Of a stretch of 64,000 bases of DNA, positions 47,201 to 58,500 are shown piece by piece. Every line of letters starts with the position of its first letter. The stretch's first letter is position 1. The stretch comes from Opisthorchis felineus. Taxonomy: Eukaryota; Platyhelminthes; Trematoda; Opisthorchiida; Opisthorchiidae. Where the stretch lies: the NCBI GenBank assembly GCA_004794785.1, contig SJOL01005976.1, positions 513,696-577,695 of the forward strand, read 5' to 3'. A model generated the notes under the pieces. It ran no database searches. It was not told the origin of the DNA and worked only from the letters and a program-made list of their open reading frames with translations. The translations under genes were made by a program, and so were the position numbers.

Positions 47201-47640
47201 AATTTATTCATTCTCCAGTTAGCCACTCACACCACAATGACAAACGGTAACATGGCAAATGAAGTCAGACCGAGCACGTGCCGCATGCACGTATGTTATC
47301 AAAAGAGGCGCGTGGTGTTGAAATGAATACGGGCTATTCTTTGGAACGAGTAGAGCTGTAACCCTGAAAAAACTGCGTCGTCATAGAGCAAAAGAACAAT
47401 CCATAAGGCTGGATGTCATAAAACTGAAACACAATAAGTGTGACAGAGCTTCAGGAGGCACCAACGAAGGGATTCTGGAACCCGTGCGTGGATAGCAGTC
47501 AAAAAACAATCAAGTGAAATGAAAATACGCATTCGTAAACCTGCACTGAGGACAATTGGAATGAAAAAGTCAGCGCAAAAGGATCGGCTTTGATGAAAAC
47601 GGTACCGTGTTATTGTCCCTGATTGAAACAATAATGCAGC
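44281..47640. other. Unassigned stretch
   Basis: At its right-reading edge (44.28-44.46 kb, minus) a few more protein-like words (QEIFRIMVISDSVTQRV) may continue the decayed block. A plus-strand frame at 45,527-45,961 runs over a half foldback and is not called. No other structure identified. Confidence 0.4.
45681..45715 (+). repeat. Half copy of the ACTACTCACAAGG foldback repeat
   Basis: AAACTACTGATAAGGTTACTGAAAACTCTTCGACAG matches one arm of the 34.4-kb foldback plus the adjoining TTCGACA-type sequence seen at 33.69 and (reverse) 29.11 kb. Confidence 0.55.
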
Positions 47641-49470
47641 TCTCAGTAGAGTACTGAATAACTCATTAAGCTTTACGGTGGAAGACGAATTCCGAATATC
47701 AAAAGGCAATCCTACAGAACGTCTGCGTAAGCTGCAGAATGAAGGGCGGATGAAACGCCGTGAAGCAACCCAGTGGTACGCAGATCCACAGAGTTTTTCG
47801 AGCACTGAAAGAAGTTTCTGGGCCCAAAACTCAAGACATTCGGACCGGTCAAGAGCTTACAAAAACGAAATATGTCAGCTGTGTTCTTAACCATTGCTCA
47901 AACGGCCGGCGGAAATCGAAAAGGATCAAATCAACCAAATAATGTAACATACAGGGAAGAACCACTTACAGGATCCTGCAAACTTTGGAGACATACAATC
48001 AGCAATTTGACCAATGCAAAACGCGAAGCTTCGTGGTAACAACGGATATGCCGAAGAAGTATAACAAAGTTCTCCACCTAATCCGTCCAATATTAAAACT
48101 TAAGGCTGTTTCACAGGACTACGACGATGAGACAAATACAGCAGAAATGCCACGAAAACGAACAACTGTTCAATGTCCTATTCGTTGACTAAACAAAGTC
48201 CTTGGATTTGGTGAACAGAGAAGCATTGTGGATCGGAAGGTAGGCTAACCAAACAAATTTGTCAACCTTATCAAGTGTTTTTCACTCTGGGACAAAAACC
48301 ATTGTTCCAGTCAGCGCAAGCACACCTACGAACTTCAACACTGAGACGGGGACGAAATAATGCCAACCTTATTAAGCTCATATTTGATTGAATAAGCATG
48401 GATATTTCTCGAAATTTGTGAGGCTATTCACTACCGTCTGGATGGTCGTCCTTTCTATTCTATTCAAAACGCTTTCTAGTCAAACGAAAGTTAGGTGAAT
48501 CAAAGGTTTCATGTGGTTTGTTTGCTGACGAGTGCGCTCTATTGTAACGTTGGAGGGGAATTGTACCACCTAACGAAGCCACATAAGTTCGAAGCACCCT
48601 GTTTTTGGCGAAATACACTCATTTGCATACCAATTTGATTTTGACAGGAGACTCACCTGCAACCCAGTTAAATCTCTCGTTTATGATTTTGTTTAATTAT
48701 AAATACAAATAAAACGCTTGCTTTTATCACCCGTTCCTCGAGGGCGACCGGATTTTTTAGGAATATGGAGATGAATGGTAGTATGGCAGCCTGTTGCGCG
48801 GATTTCCGCTACCATGTCAGCACCAGTCACTGACTGAACAACCAACACACAATAGAACTCGCGGATGTCAAAGGCTGGTATCACATTTAGAAGGCTTCAA
48901 AAGCGTACTTGAAGCAGCTACTATCCGCAAGTGGATAGGAAAATCGCGGTGTAACGTGCATCATACACTTTAATACGGTAGTGAGACACGAATATCATTC
49001 CGACGTCATATCCGGATACTCAGCCGATTTTATCTGCAGTGTCTGCAAATAACATTGCGCGTGTGTAGGTCGGACTGGAACCCGAATAATTAAATGGTTC
49101 GGAAGGTAAGATTTATGGAATCGTGAGCACCTTGATTCACGATAAGCTGCACTTCTCAGGGCATGTGGAACGCATAGATACAGATCGCATTCTCAAACAA
49201 CTGCCATACTGGAAGTTGAACAACGGTCTGAAAGGCCATGAAAATCCGAATCTGTGATATTGAGAGAGAATTCATGAGTTCAATAGCCGCTGACTCTGAT
49301 CTTAGACAATGGGAAAGCGTGTCCCTGGACACAGACAACTGGCGGGAGATCTTATTTGAAAGTATGGCGCGTTTTGAGACTAAAAGTTCCTCGATACTTC
49401 AGCATAAATGATCTATTCGTAAGCTGATCGGGGCGAAAGTAACAACACCAAAACCATAAAAATTATGGAG
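47641..49470 (+). mobile_element. RTE-like non-LTR retrotransposon, decayed and interrupted
   Basis: Plus-strand frames give RTE/BovB-type text in order: RLRKLQNEGRMKRREATQWYAD and VFRALKEVSGPKTQDIRTGQ (pre-RT linker, 47.7-47.9 kb), RQIQQKCHENEQLFNVLFVD then TKSLDLVNREALW (RT motif A, 48.12-48.23 kb), HYRLDGRPF (48.43 kb) and GLFADECALL (motif C, 48.51 kb). After an interruption come the C-terminal LHFSGHVERIDTDRILKQL (49.15 kb) and RQWESVSLDTDNWREILFES (49.32 kb). Expected spacing of this family is kept except for about 350 extra bases at 48.56-48.90 kb. Many stops and frameshifts; motif C has FADE for FADD. The endonuclease domain is not visible, so the copy is 5'-truncated. Confidence 0.68.
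48560..48900. repeat. Insertion inside the RTE-like LINE, with dispersed-repeat copy 3
   Basis: LINE reading stops after motif C near 48.56 kb and resumes past 48.90 kb. The intervening sequence contains AATACACTCATTTGCATACC AATTTGATTTTGACA (48,610-48,672), a copy of the repeat at 8.15 and 28.96 kb. A minus-strand open frame (48,884-48,693; GRPRGTGDKSK) lies in the rest. This looks like a later insertion into an existing LINE, though exact ends cannot be fixed by eye. Confidence 0.42.
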
Positions 49471-50619
49471 CTACTCAACTTGTGGATAGATATTCACGGA
49501 CGAAATGGAACTTGCAAGATACCAGAGCTCCCAGGCCGTATCGATCGCGAAGGGTCGGCTGGCGAGTTGAGGTAAGGGTGCTCCAGTTCCTAACAGAAGA
49601 AAATATACCCCTGCTGCACGTGAATCGCCCGTTTGGCTGTGGCAACTGGAATGGCCCATCTTGTGGAATCCCCGGCGGATATGCTCGCACGCGGAATGCG
49701 GTATTATACTTAAACCTAAAAGAATTCCCGGATGACACCACTACCCCACTCCATAATGCGGTACCTGTGGTTATCGTAATGCCACCACATTTACGCCAGC
49801 TGAATGGTTGTCAACAAGACTGCGAATCTGTCCGTCGATCTTCTCCTTCTATTTCAGATTCCGATTCACAAGCCCACCCACCGTAAGATGAATGATTCCG
49901 CGCAAGTCAATATCGGATGCTAACTACCCATAAAAAGCACCCAAAATTGCGCTACCCCTGAAAGTGCTCTTCCTAAAGGGGAGCGTGCAGCTTGTGCTTC
50001 TAAACTAGAAACCATTAAACTGATATGTAAGTACATGCAGCATGAAGTTTTGAAGTTATTGAAAAGTTATTGAAAATCACGTTAGATTTTGTCACCGAAG
50101 ACAGTCAGCGCCAGGAAAACAACCAAATGATCAATCTATCTGTTGAGAAAACTGACAATATTCGCAGTGAAATCTTAATCATAAGATGGGAGATTCGGAG
50201 AAAGAAACAGAAAATACAAAACGCTTTCATCGTACGCTGTCGCTTGATTTGTCATGAACTCCAGGACGCTGTGCTCACCGTCATCTCCATGTTTGGCAAT
50301 AATTTGGTTCCTCTGTGATGTCTACATAGATTGACCGGCCGTTGGGCACACAGACTCATAATAGAATACTTTGGAATAATAAAAGCTATCCACAAGTAAA
50401 ACTGATATTCTCTGGTACTAGATACAAACCTCTCATCTTCTACTCATAGTCTTGTACCTATCTCTGGCAATAAGCAATCCTATATGGTGTTGATATTGGC
50501 GGTATCTCAAGCCTGCTTAAGAATGAACGCATGTTTAGTACGGTTTATTTCAAGTTTTCAACCACGAAACTTGGACGCAACGCACAGCGTTTCATGGAAC
50601 AAAATAATCTTGAGCGTAC
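49471..50619. other. Unassigned stretch, may include the LINE 3' end
   Basis: A 134-codon plus-strand frame (49,482-49,886) and overlapping minus-strand frames are about equally protein-like. They lie just past the RTE-like C-terminal block, so the plus strand probably contains more of its C terminus in broken frames. Nothing recognised at 49.9-50.6 kb apart from a short GTTATTGAAAA duplication near 50.06 kb. Confidence 0.38.
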
Positions 50620-50779
50620 TTTGATACATTCCTGTGGGCATATAAGCGCCTACAACATGAGTCACTAGTGACACGATGGAAGTCATTCTGATGTGTCCTG
50701 GTATCGATTCAGTGGTACCTGCTGCAGTAGTGACATCCAAGTCAACCGTTTCCAAGTGGATACCCATTAAAACTACCCC
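50620..50779 (-). CDS. Candidate internal exon, unidentified product
   Basis: A strong acceptor (GATTTCGGTTGTTCAG) precedes 50,779 and a fair donor (CAAA|GTACGC) follows 50,620. The 160-base exon enters in phase 0 and leaves in phase 1. It reads GVVLMGIHLETVDLDVTTAA, ESIPGHIRMTSIVSLVTHVV and ends GAYMPTGMYQ, all protein-like with no stop. It may be an upstream exon of the minus-strand gene at 43-38 kb or of another gene; exit phase does not by itself connect it to any exon I located. No family recognised. Confidence 0.36.
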
Positions 50780-52277
50780 CTGAACAACCGAAATCATACT
50801 TTCGAGCCTATGGCGGAAAATTCATGTAGACGCTTGCCAACATGATTAATCAGACTGTGTTCTTCTTGGAATCATCTCACTTGTGGAGTACTCTCTTGAG
50901 GGAAGCAGCAGATCGATAGGCATTGCAGGCGGCTTTGCTCATTGAAGGGCTGTATCTGCATTTTGTTAGAACTAAACTGCGTTTCGAAACTAATGGAGAC
51001 TAAGCAGACATACTAAAAAAAATTACACACCTCAGTAGCATACGAAAAAGGCTCACAACGAAAAGTACCCATTCGTTTAAAGTGAACTAGGTTTGCCAGC
51101 TTAGATGAGAAGAACCGAGATGTTTTAAAATGTACAGAAATCATTGAAAAGTACTTGCAGATAAACCAGAACGGTTTCCGTAAGCTTATAAGGACCAATT
51201 GCAGTTACATAGGAGAGAGACATTGGAGCAGTGTGAATAGGGGGTCGAAAAGGTAACAGAAAACATTTTCTGAGCCAGTCTCGTATCCCAGCTGTTTGAC
51301 AGACTGGGAGAAACTCAGACACCCTGGGGCTAACTAACCTGTGCTTGGTCACAAGCAATTCTGCGCGCAGCTGAACAAAGGATCGATACGGTACTCACGA
51401 GGGAGGAAAACAAGAAAACAATGCGTAAAAATACCACTACACGGGAGTACCATAGAGACAATTGTAGAGAAAATCAAAAGGCCGAACAAATAGAATGTAG
51501 GGCCAACCAAATGTTGGTGTATGCCACGAGAGCAATACGGCTGACGCATGAAGCATTATCGATCAATCGAACGAACTGTCCCGAAAAACTTCAGTGTGAC
51601 CCAGTGATAACCATGGTTTTATTGACCGGATCATGTTATGAGTCTTATTTAAGAATCTTAATGAAGGCGTATTTCGGTATTTCGTCTATTTTACTGTTTT
51701 ATACGTTTTGCAGTAGATTTACGTACTAGCTGAATTCAATGAAAACTGTGTTGTTCTCATGGTATCATTCAAGTTGATCAGCGGAACTCAACGACTTAAG
51801 TGTTGACATACGGGAATGTCACTGAAATATTTCCAATCTGTCCACAGAAATCAAAAAACATGAGGCAGCGAAATTAGGGTCAGTTGACATTTAAGACTAG
51901 TTTTTGCATTTAAGTAAGACTATTTGCAAGCGAATAAGAGTAACTCCGACTGACGAAAGTGAACAGTACACTGAAAAAACCGCGCTTTCAACAACTGGTT
52001 AGCCTGCGGAACATCAAGGCATACCACGCTGGTTATTGAGAAAAACTGTGACAGACAATGAAGATACAATGCTAATGGCAGAACGAACTACACAATAATA
52101 ACCATTAACCTGCGAAAAACAAAACTTTCCGCCCACCGGTAACAGTAATGCATGCCTCACCTAGTACCTGTAAGTCATGTTTCCCGAGGTGGGTGGTGAA
52201 AGCTCAGGCACCAGGTCGAATGAGTGTGTGCGCTGAGCCCGACCTTTTTAGCATTTGAAGAAAAGTGCATCCCTTAC
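50780..52277. other. Unassigned stretch (probable intron)
   Basis: Short open frames only. Lies between two minus-strand exon candidates whose phases (1 out, 0 in) do not match, so at least one exon would be missing here if they belong to one gene. Confidence 0.35.
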
Positions 52278-52493
52278 CCAGTGCACTTGAACCAACTGAT
52301 TGTAACGCAGTTTCAAACACGACATCCGAATAGCTGGGTGGATAAGCAGCACAAGGGTCCGGAACAATGTTTAGGTTATTGAAAGGCACATTCATTTCAA
52401 GGCGCCAGCAACGTTCTCGTGAGTCACCTGCATCCAGCAAATCACTCACTGCGCAAACGGGAGATTCAGTCGACTTTTGAATGAAAGACTCAT
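52278..52493 (-). CDS. Candidate internal exon, unidentified product
   Basis: Acceptor TTCGTTTTGTAAATTCTGTT ... CGCAG precedes 52,493 and a strong donor (CTGG|GTAAGG) follows 52,278. The 216-base exon enters and leaves in phase 1, with text ESFIQKSTESPVCAVSDLLDA, RERCWRLEMNVPFNNLNIV, DPCAAYPPSYSDVVFETALQ and SVGSSAL. Composition resembles the other minus-strand exons (Ser/Pro with acidic patches). The plus-strand LINE fragment starts within 70 bases of the acceptor, so that insertion would sit in the upstream intron. Family unknown. Confidence 0.4.
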
Positions 52494-52559
52494 CTGCGAT
52501 GTCATTCAACAGAATTTACAAAACGAAGGTAGTATCAGGGTTGAATTGGTCAGACATTG

Positions 52560-53330
52560 AAGAATGCAGAATAAGCTAAATAATTCTGCTGCACCGTTTA
52601 GCAAGCACTTTGAACCTGTAAAGTGTAAAGTCTCACTGCAAGACTGGGTGGGATCAAACATAAACCTCATACTTGCAGGTGAACCGATCGATGTGACAGA
52701 TAAGGTCGTTTATCTGGGCAGTCCCGGGAACCAGGCGAAGGGTGAAATTGTCCCACGAAACAGGAAGGTCAGGGCAGCGTTTGTCATTGTTTGTGGATAT
52801 TTGCGGCCCCAACGTGACCTCAGCTTGACAGCCGAAAGTACAGTGTACAAAGCTGCGGGTCGATCTGTTCTACTTTATGGACCGGAAATGTGGCCACCGA
52901 GTGCGGGTCTTCGAAGACTCGTTGTGAATGATAATCTGTCTCCAGAGCATTTGGCCGGTTTGGTAGGAACACCAGATCAGTAATGCCTAGGTACACCAGA
53001 GGTAACTCTTCTTCGATAGATCAGCTGGCCACACTAAACAAGTTACGCTGACTAGGCCATTTACTTCGTACGCCAAATGTCCGTCTGCCCCACAGAGTTC
53101 TCTTTGCCCATCCTGGTGTCGGACAGACAGGACGCAGGGGCCGGCCAGGCCACGATTAGGTAACAAACAACGGAATTCCTTACACGCCAACTCAGTAGCG
53201 CCGATAAATACCGTTCCTCTGAACGAGGACTTCCGAAAAAGGTAAACCAATGGTGAGGTGAGAGAGATGGTTAGGTCTGGCAGCGACTAGCGATCTTGCA
53301 TCAAGACCATCGCCTTCACCACCTAGCTCT
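52560..53330 (+). mobile_element. LINE fragment (RT C-terminal part), 5'-truncated
   Basis: Plus-strand text is the post-catalytic part of a LINE reverse transcriptase: LNNSAAPFSKHFEPVKCKVS, INLILAGEPIDVTDKVVYLGS, RKVRAAFVIVCGYLRPQRDL, TVYKAAGRSVLLYGPEMWPP, LRRLVVNDNLSPEHLAGLV, then after a stop at 52,983 SSSIDQLATLNKLR and LGHLLRTPNVRLPHRVLFAH. It shares the block order (KCKV, YLGS, LLYG..WP, LRWLGHVLRMPN) with the 13.4-kb LINE but differs enough to be a separate family. RT motifs A-C are absent, consistent with 5' truncation at about 52.55 kb. Non-functional. Confidence 0.72.
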
Positions 53331-53489
53331 CTTACTCTCTATCATACCGGACAAACACAACCATTTAACGTCAAAGAACTGGCTGGGCGATCACCTCCAA
53401 AGCGTGGTTCTCATTCCTTTAGTCTGCCTATCCTCGGTGAATGTAGCAGCTAGAAACACTGTACTCTGATACACTGCTTGTCGCTGGAA

Positions 53490-53520
53490 AAATGAATGAA
53501 TGAATGAATGAATGAATGAA
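53490..53520. repeat. (GAAT)n microsatellite, tail of the minus-strand SINE
   Basis: About seven GAAT units (TTCA on the minus strand). On the minus strand it follows the tRNA-Arg-like SINE, so it reads as that SINE's 3' simple-repeat tail. Confidence 0.75.
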
Positions 53521-53640
53521 GTACCCATTTACACACAGTGCAGACAAAAAGATAGAATCCATGGACGGAACTCGAACTCACGGCCTTTAATTTATCGAAA
53601 CAGCATTCTACGAATTGAACCCCACGTCCCACGGAGTTGT
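53521..53640 (-). repeat. tRNA-Arg(TCG)-like SINE, minus orientation
   Basis: On the minus strand: an A-box-like GGTTCAATTCGTAGAATG, an anticodon loop region TTTCGAT (U33, anticodon TCG, A37), and a near-perfect B box (GAGTTCGAGTTCC). A body beginning ATTCTATCTTTTTGTC and a (TTCA)n tail follow. The acceptor stem does not form, so it is a SINE and not a tRNA gene. Paired head to head in sequence type with the plus copy at 53.76 kb. Confidence 0.6.
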
Positions 53641-53754
53641 ATTTCACACTGATTCGCCACACTCCCTGCCTAATGGGTGTACGTCGGCGCCGCTAGTGAG
53701 CTCCCGTGTGAGTTCCACATTGTATGAATGAATGTGAAGTTCAAAAGCAAATGT

Positions 53755-53850
53755 GCTCCACGGTAGCTCAGTTAGCAGAGCACTGGTTCGACAAGTGATA
53801 GGTCGCAGGTTGCAGTTACACACATTCTGTCTTTTCCTTCGAATTATGTG
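53755..53850 (+). repeat. tRNA-Arg(TCG)-like SINE, plus orientation
   Basis: A good A box (GGTAGCTCAGTTAGCAGAGC) leads to an anticodon arm CACT-G-TTCG-AC-AGTG with anticodon TCG, then GGTCGCAGGTTGCAGTTAC, a B box with one or two changes. The body starts ATTCTGTCTTTTCC, alignable with the minus copy's ATTCTATCTTTTTG. Pol III box spacing is normal, but without a closing acceptor stem a working tRNA is unlikely. Confidence 0.6.
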
Positions 53851-56189
53851 CACTTGGGTCCATAACCAAGGTCATCCAAATCGCCGTCTCTTCCTCCTTG
53901 ATCAACATCAAGGTGCAAAAACTCCTCTCCCAAGGCCACAAGTGCATGAAGAACGATAATTAGGGAACGATCAAGGATGAACTAAACCTCGTTGCCAACA
54001 ATACAGCTGGAAAGCAAATGTACCGTGTTCGCTTTCGGGCATAGCTTCACTTGCAAACCTTGTAAATAAAAACCGAAGAACGAATTGGCGAAATTAAAGG
54101 GATGTTTACCTTCGTGATATTTCAGTGGATGGATGTACGAAGCTGGGTAGAATAAAGTCGGGTGGTGAGGGCACCTTTCGGCCAAACCATACATTAACTG
54201 GAAGCAGAATAGCAAAGCAAAATAAAGACGCATCCTTAGAAGAAAGATATCTCTAGTCCGTTGGTGTCCACTGACCGACAAGGTTTGTTAAACACGAACA
54301 TGAGGCACAGTTCGGCTGCTGGAACGCTGCCTAGAATCTCCAGAATCCATTTCATGACTACTAGGTCAACGTATCCGGTTCTCAGACTGCAGTTCTGTGC
54401 AACAATCATTGTTATTGTGTACTTCAGCATTCGACTACACTTGGCAGATAACCAATAATACTGGGCGTGGGTGATTCTTGTGGACAAAGACAAGTTTCAT
54501 AGAACGCACCAGATAGGAAAAGGAACACCGTAGAAAAAAACAGCGTCGACTACATAGCTGTAAAGTGACCAAAAAATCTCGGTCATATAGTAAACAAAAG
54601 ATCACTTGGTATGTAGGGGATTATCTTTTTCGGAGGGAAATCTAGAACCATGTTTTCCAATAACATAAACACTCAAACCCATCTGGTGCAATCACCTGCG
54701 ACAAAAAAATGGTCACGATCTAAAAAAATCCCGCTTCCAAATCAAGATGGCTCGGATACAGGAAGAATCCGCAGGAAAGTGAGAAAACCAATCCCTGACT
54801 TGAATATCAGTTTGGTCAAATGTTTACCTTTGAGTCCATATGAATGATGAAATTTCATCGATTCTGTTGCTGCCCACCACATAGATACTAATCACTAATT
54901 AAGCTGGTTGAACCGTTCAGTGTGATCTATCGAGTGCCATCAAGCCACTCCAAAGCAGCCCGGCAAAATGCACTCCCTACAGCCGGTTTTGTCACGGCCC
55001 ATCAATTCCCCAGGTCAAACTGTAACAAGCAGCTCTACAATTTGTACAACGATTTTATTGACTCGCTTTATTGTCTAATTTTTTTCAATTCGCGCTTCAT
55101 TTGAGATCACGCGGAACAAGACGATAATGACGGCGAGGGGCTCCATCGAGTTTCCAATTCCATCGAGTTTCCAATTCCAGCGATTTCATCATGTATATGA
55201 GCTCAGAAAGTCTGAAGAAAGTGGGACTGAGTATTCCGGATGAGGCGGGTGTGGTTAATTGTCTCGAAAAAGTTTCAAATAACACGTACTGTAATATAAA
55301 AGAGAGAAAACGATGACCATAAAGGTGGGAGGCAATGGACCTACCTCTCAGGTCGTTCACAACGCCTGAGTGGGCGACTAGAAAAGTCTGAACATGACTG
55401 TTGCTGGGCAATTGAAGGGTGTTCAGCGGTATCGAACAATCGAACGGTCGCATCATCGCTATTAGGAACACCTTTGGTCAGTCCAATAGGTATGCTTCCT
55501 ACAAACGAAATAAATTATTTATGATGAGCAAAAGGGAGAAAGCATCATACTGTGATAAGGATAGAGTCAATTGAACTAGGCAACGGAAAAGAAGCAAATG
55601 GATGCCGTTGGTCGCAGTCAAATCCGACTATTCCAATGGAAGCAACACTACTAAGGGTGGTCAAAGCGGGAACGTAGAATAGAATAAATTCTGGTTTGGG
55701 GGATGTAACGGCGAGTTGCACCAGGAAGAGTTCTCATTCCGCCTCACAACGGATAAAAGTTGGGAGCAGTCGAATAAATGCACACACAGCGATCTGATGT
55801 TTCAGAGAGCAGCATGATCCGGAAGGAAATACGGCCCCCAATCGGGATACGACACACACAAAAACAGAAATTGCACAGCGCAGGTGCGTCAACAGTAACT
55901 GTTACGTTAGTGAGGATTCTGTCTATTCTTAAACCGATATGTCGTTTGCCTGACTGAACACTCCAAATAAACAGCTAACCTGGCAGTCAGACTTCTCTGT
56001 TCAGACGAATGAAGTGACTCCGAAGAGAAGGAGCCCATGTATACCGTTTCCAACGCGTCGGGTGCAAAAGAACTGGTGAGATAACTTAGATATCCAAGAA
56101 TTGAAAGATGAGGAAATTCCGTAACAGAAATTCCACTTTCAGTACACCAACTCGTAAACCATGGAGAAAGGTTAACAGTAACAACTGTT
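53851..56189. other. Unassigned stretch
   Basis: Contains a 17-base tandem duplication (CATCGAGTTTCCAATTC) at 55,144-55,177. A minus-strand frame at 55,471-55,097 (124 codons) is partly protein-like but spans that duplication and has no good splice borders, so it is not called. No transposon motif recognised. Confidence 0.4.
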
Positions 56190-56345
56190 CCTCACTTTAT
56201 CTTATTGTTATTTATTAATTTATTGTTTTTTACCTTATTTTTATTACTTTTTATTTGCTTTTTATTCTTTATTAATTAATTATTTTTTATTTATTTTTTA
56301 TTATATTTTACTTTTTATCACTTTAATTTTACTTTATTTTCAGTT
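56190..56345. repeat. T-rich low-complexity tract
   Basis: About 155 bases dominated by TTTATT and TTATTT units with very little G. Probably expanded low-complexity DNA; it resembles a decayed TTTA microsatellite. Confidence 0.8.
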
Positions 56346-58408
56346 GATTAACGAACCATAATTTCCAGTACAACTAGAGAATGAAAATTAATCTAATAGA
56401 GACATTTAGCGCACTAAACTGAATTCAGGCCAGTGGTTATTTTCCAGTCCAGCTTATGATGTGCAAATTTTCAACACGTCACCCAACACAGCTGTTAAGT
56501 GAACTTGCGAATATTTTCGACTTTGACCTTAAAAAATTCCTCAAACATTATGGGGCGATAAAAGTGCGAATCACTATTAAGTTCATTTCAAAATAAGTGT
56601 AAAGAAACAGTACAATTCAGGTTATTTGACGTGCTCTACTATTCACCACTACCTTTTTGCACACTTCTTGGTACATATCACGCGGGGTTCGCTTCCAACC
56701 TCTCACTATATGTGATTCCTACATTCAGTTCACCCACATCATTGGAGAATCTGTTGCATCCGTGTGTTGTTTTGCTCCATTTTTTATTTGTCGCCCACAT
56801 GTTCGTATCTCTGTGAAGAACAGTCTGATTACCAAATAGGCAGAAGAACTGAGGAACCCGCGAAGAAGGAGGTACGGACCGACGCATTACCAGAGAGAAT
56901 ATCATTCTTATGCCTCGGTTATTCACAAAATAATCAGAAACTATATCCAGACAATGCCATACAGAAGGAATCGACTATTGACATTCCATATGTCATAACC
57001 AGATGACGTGAAAACGACATCCTGAATTATAAAAGACTTTCCATTGTGAGTTCAGTTGCATTGCATTTCCTCTTCCATTTTCATATTACCCCAATCGCAA
57101 ACCAAGCTATTTGAAACGTGAGGATTGCACTGTTTCATCCCACTGGACTATACTCTCTTCCATTAATGGACAACTGTTAGAAGAACGCCTGTTTACTGGT
57201 CTTGGTGTTGCGTATGTCACCTGGTCAGCCGACAGACCTTCATATTTTCGCGTGTTTCAGACACCAAACCGGCGAGCCTCCCCGGTGTGTATTAATCTGA
57301 AAAGCAAACTGGCAGAACGTGATCGGCTTACGCGCGACACCCAGTCACCGCTTCGCTTGTAATACATATTTTGTTGTATCTACCGGTTCTCTTAAAACGT
57401 TGTATGCAGTTATTGACCAGAACAGTGTTCAGCAGCATTTCCGACTTTGAACGATATACTAAAAGTTTGAAGCCTTCAGTTTGAACGAGCAGGGAAAAAA
57501 AAGAATTCAGAAACGTCAAGCGACACTCTGACCACAGGCTATATGAAGCTGTCCTACGAAGCAGATAGCCACCAACCACATTACTCAAGCTGGAGATTTT
57601 GATTGGCAAGGAACGTTAGTTATGACTAAGTGTTAGAGAAACAAATCTAAGGTTTATTTTTTGGGTTGTCTCCTGATCGCCTTCGTGCCAAGGTGAAACT
57701 AAGTAAGAGAAGGCGTAAAAAGGGTTTCTAGGTGTTTGCAAGTTTCATAGGAAAAAAAGAGCTCATGACGAATGGTTTTGCCAGACAGGTGGAAAAAGCT
57801 GGAAAGAATCATTCTAGTCGACACATATATTACACATTAACAGTCCCGCATGAAGGGTTGCCATCATAAACCGCTGTGGCGGCTAAGATAGGTGTATTGT
57901 AATTCAGATGACTCACTCGCCAGACGCACACAGCATATTGGGAATTTAACAAAACAAATCATGCTTCGTGCGACAAATAACGAAAGCAACCGTCGTGGAC
58001 CTATGTCGTCATGGTGCAACAATAACTTCCGTGTATCCACCAAACTACGAGGCCACAAATCCCCTAAATAGAGGTATATGGGGAAAACAGAAGCACATTG
58101 CACGTCGCTGTGCGAAACGATGGTCGATGAAGGAATGCTTTGATGATAGGCGAGTGACCCAACGCAAGGCATGTAGACCCACCAAAGCTGTAAGTTGACA
58201 GCTTGACGCACGTTTGTCGGTCTGAACATGGAAAAACAGCATGAACGAGGATGTGGACAAGTAAACACCAGCTTAGTGACAATTGAAGTTGTGCACCATA
58301 ATGATACTTCAAAAAGATACCGAATTTGGTACCTTCAAGAATTGTACGTTGAGGAGGTGATGAAGAATTTTTCGCATAACGTAAAGGAAATTGCATTGTG
58401 GTTGTTGA
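56346..58408. other. Unassigned stretch
   Basis: Open frames on both strands at 57.86-58.49 kb (up to 140 codons) overlap each other and the Penelope-like repeat and show no recognisable protein. They may include decayed Penelope-like sequence. Nothing else identified. Confidence 0.4.
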
Positions 58409-58500
58409 TCTAGGTGACTGTTGATCTGTTCGCCGAGCTTGGCAATTGGCTTGCAAACGTTTCGTCACCTTACGAGGAGACATCATCAGTGCGCAGCTGG
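58409..58500 (-). repeat. Penelope-type repeat with hammerhead-ribozyme-like core
   Basis: On the minus strand CTGATGA (58,489-58,483) is followed by a stem-loop GTCTCCT-CGTA-AGGTGAC (6 of 7 pairs) and then GAAAC (58,463-58,459). CUGANGA, stem II and GAAA in that order are the conserved core of hammerhead ribozymes, which are known from the terminal repeats of Penelope-like retroelements. One extra U sits between CTGATGA and the stem, and I could not fix the NUH cleavage site or stems I and III. The rest of the unit (GTTTGCAAGCCAATTGCC, AAGCTCGGCGAACAG) recurs twice in the 39.8-kb palindrome. Confidence 0.5.

Noticed and set aside
55097..55471. 124-codon minus-strand open frame
   Set aside because: Spans a 17-base tandem duplication and lacks splice signals or a recognisable domain.
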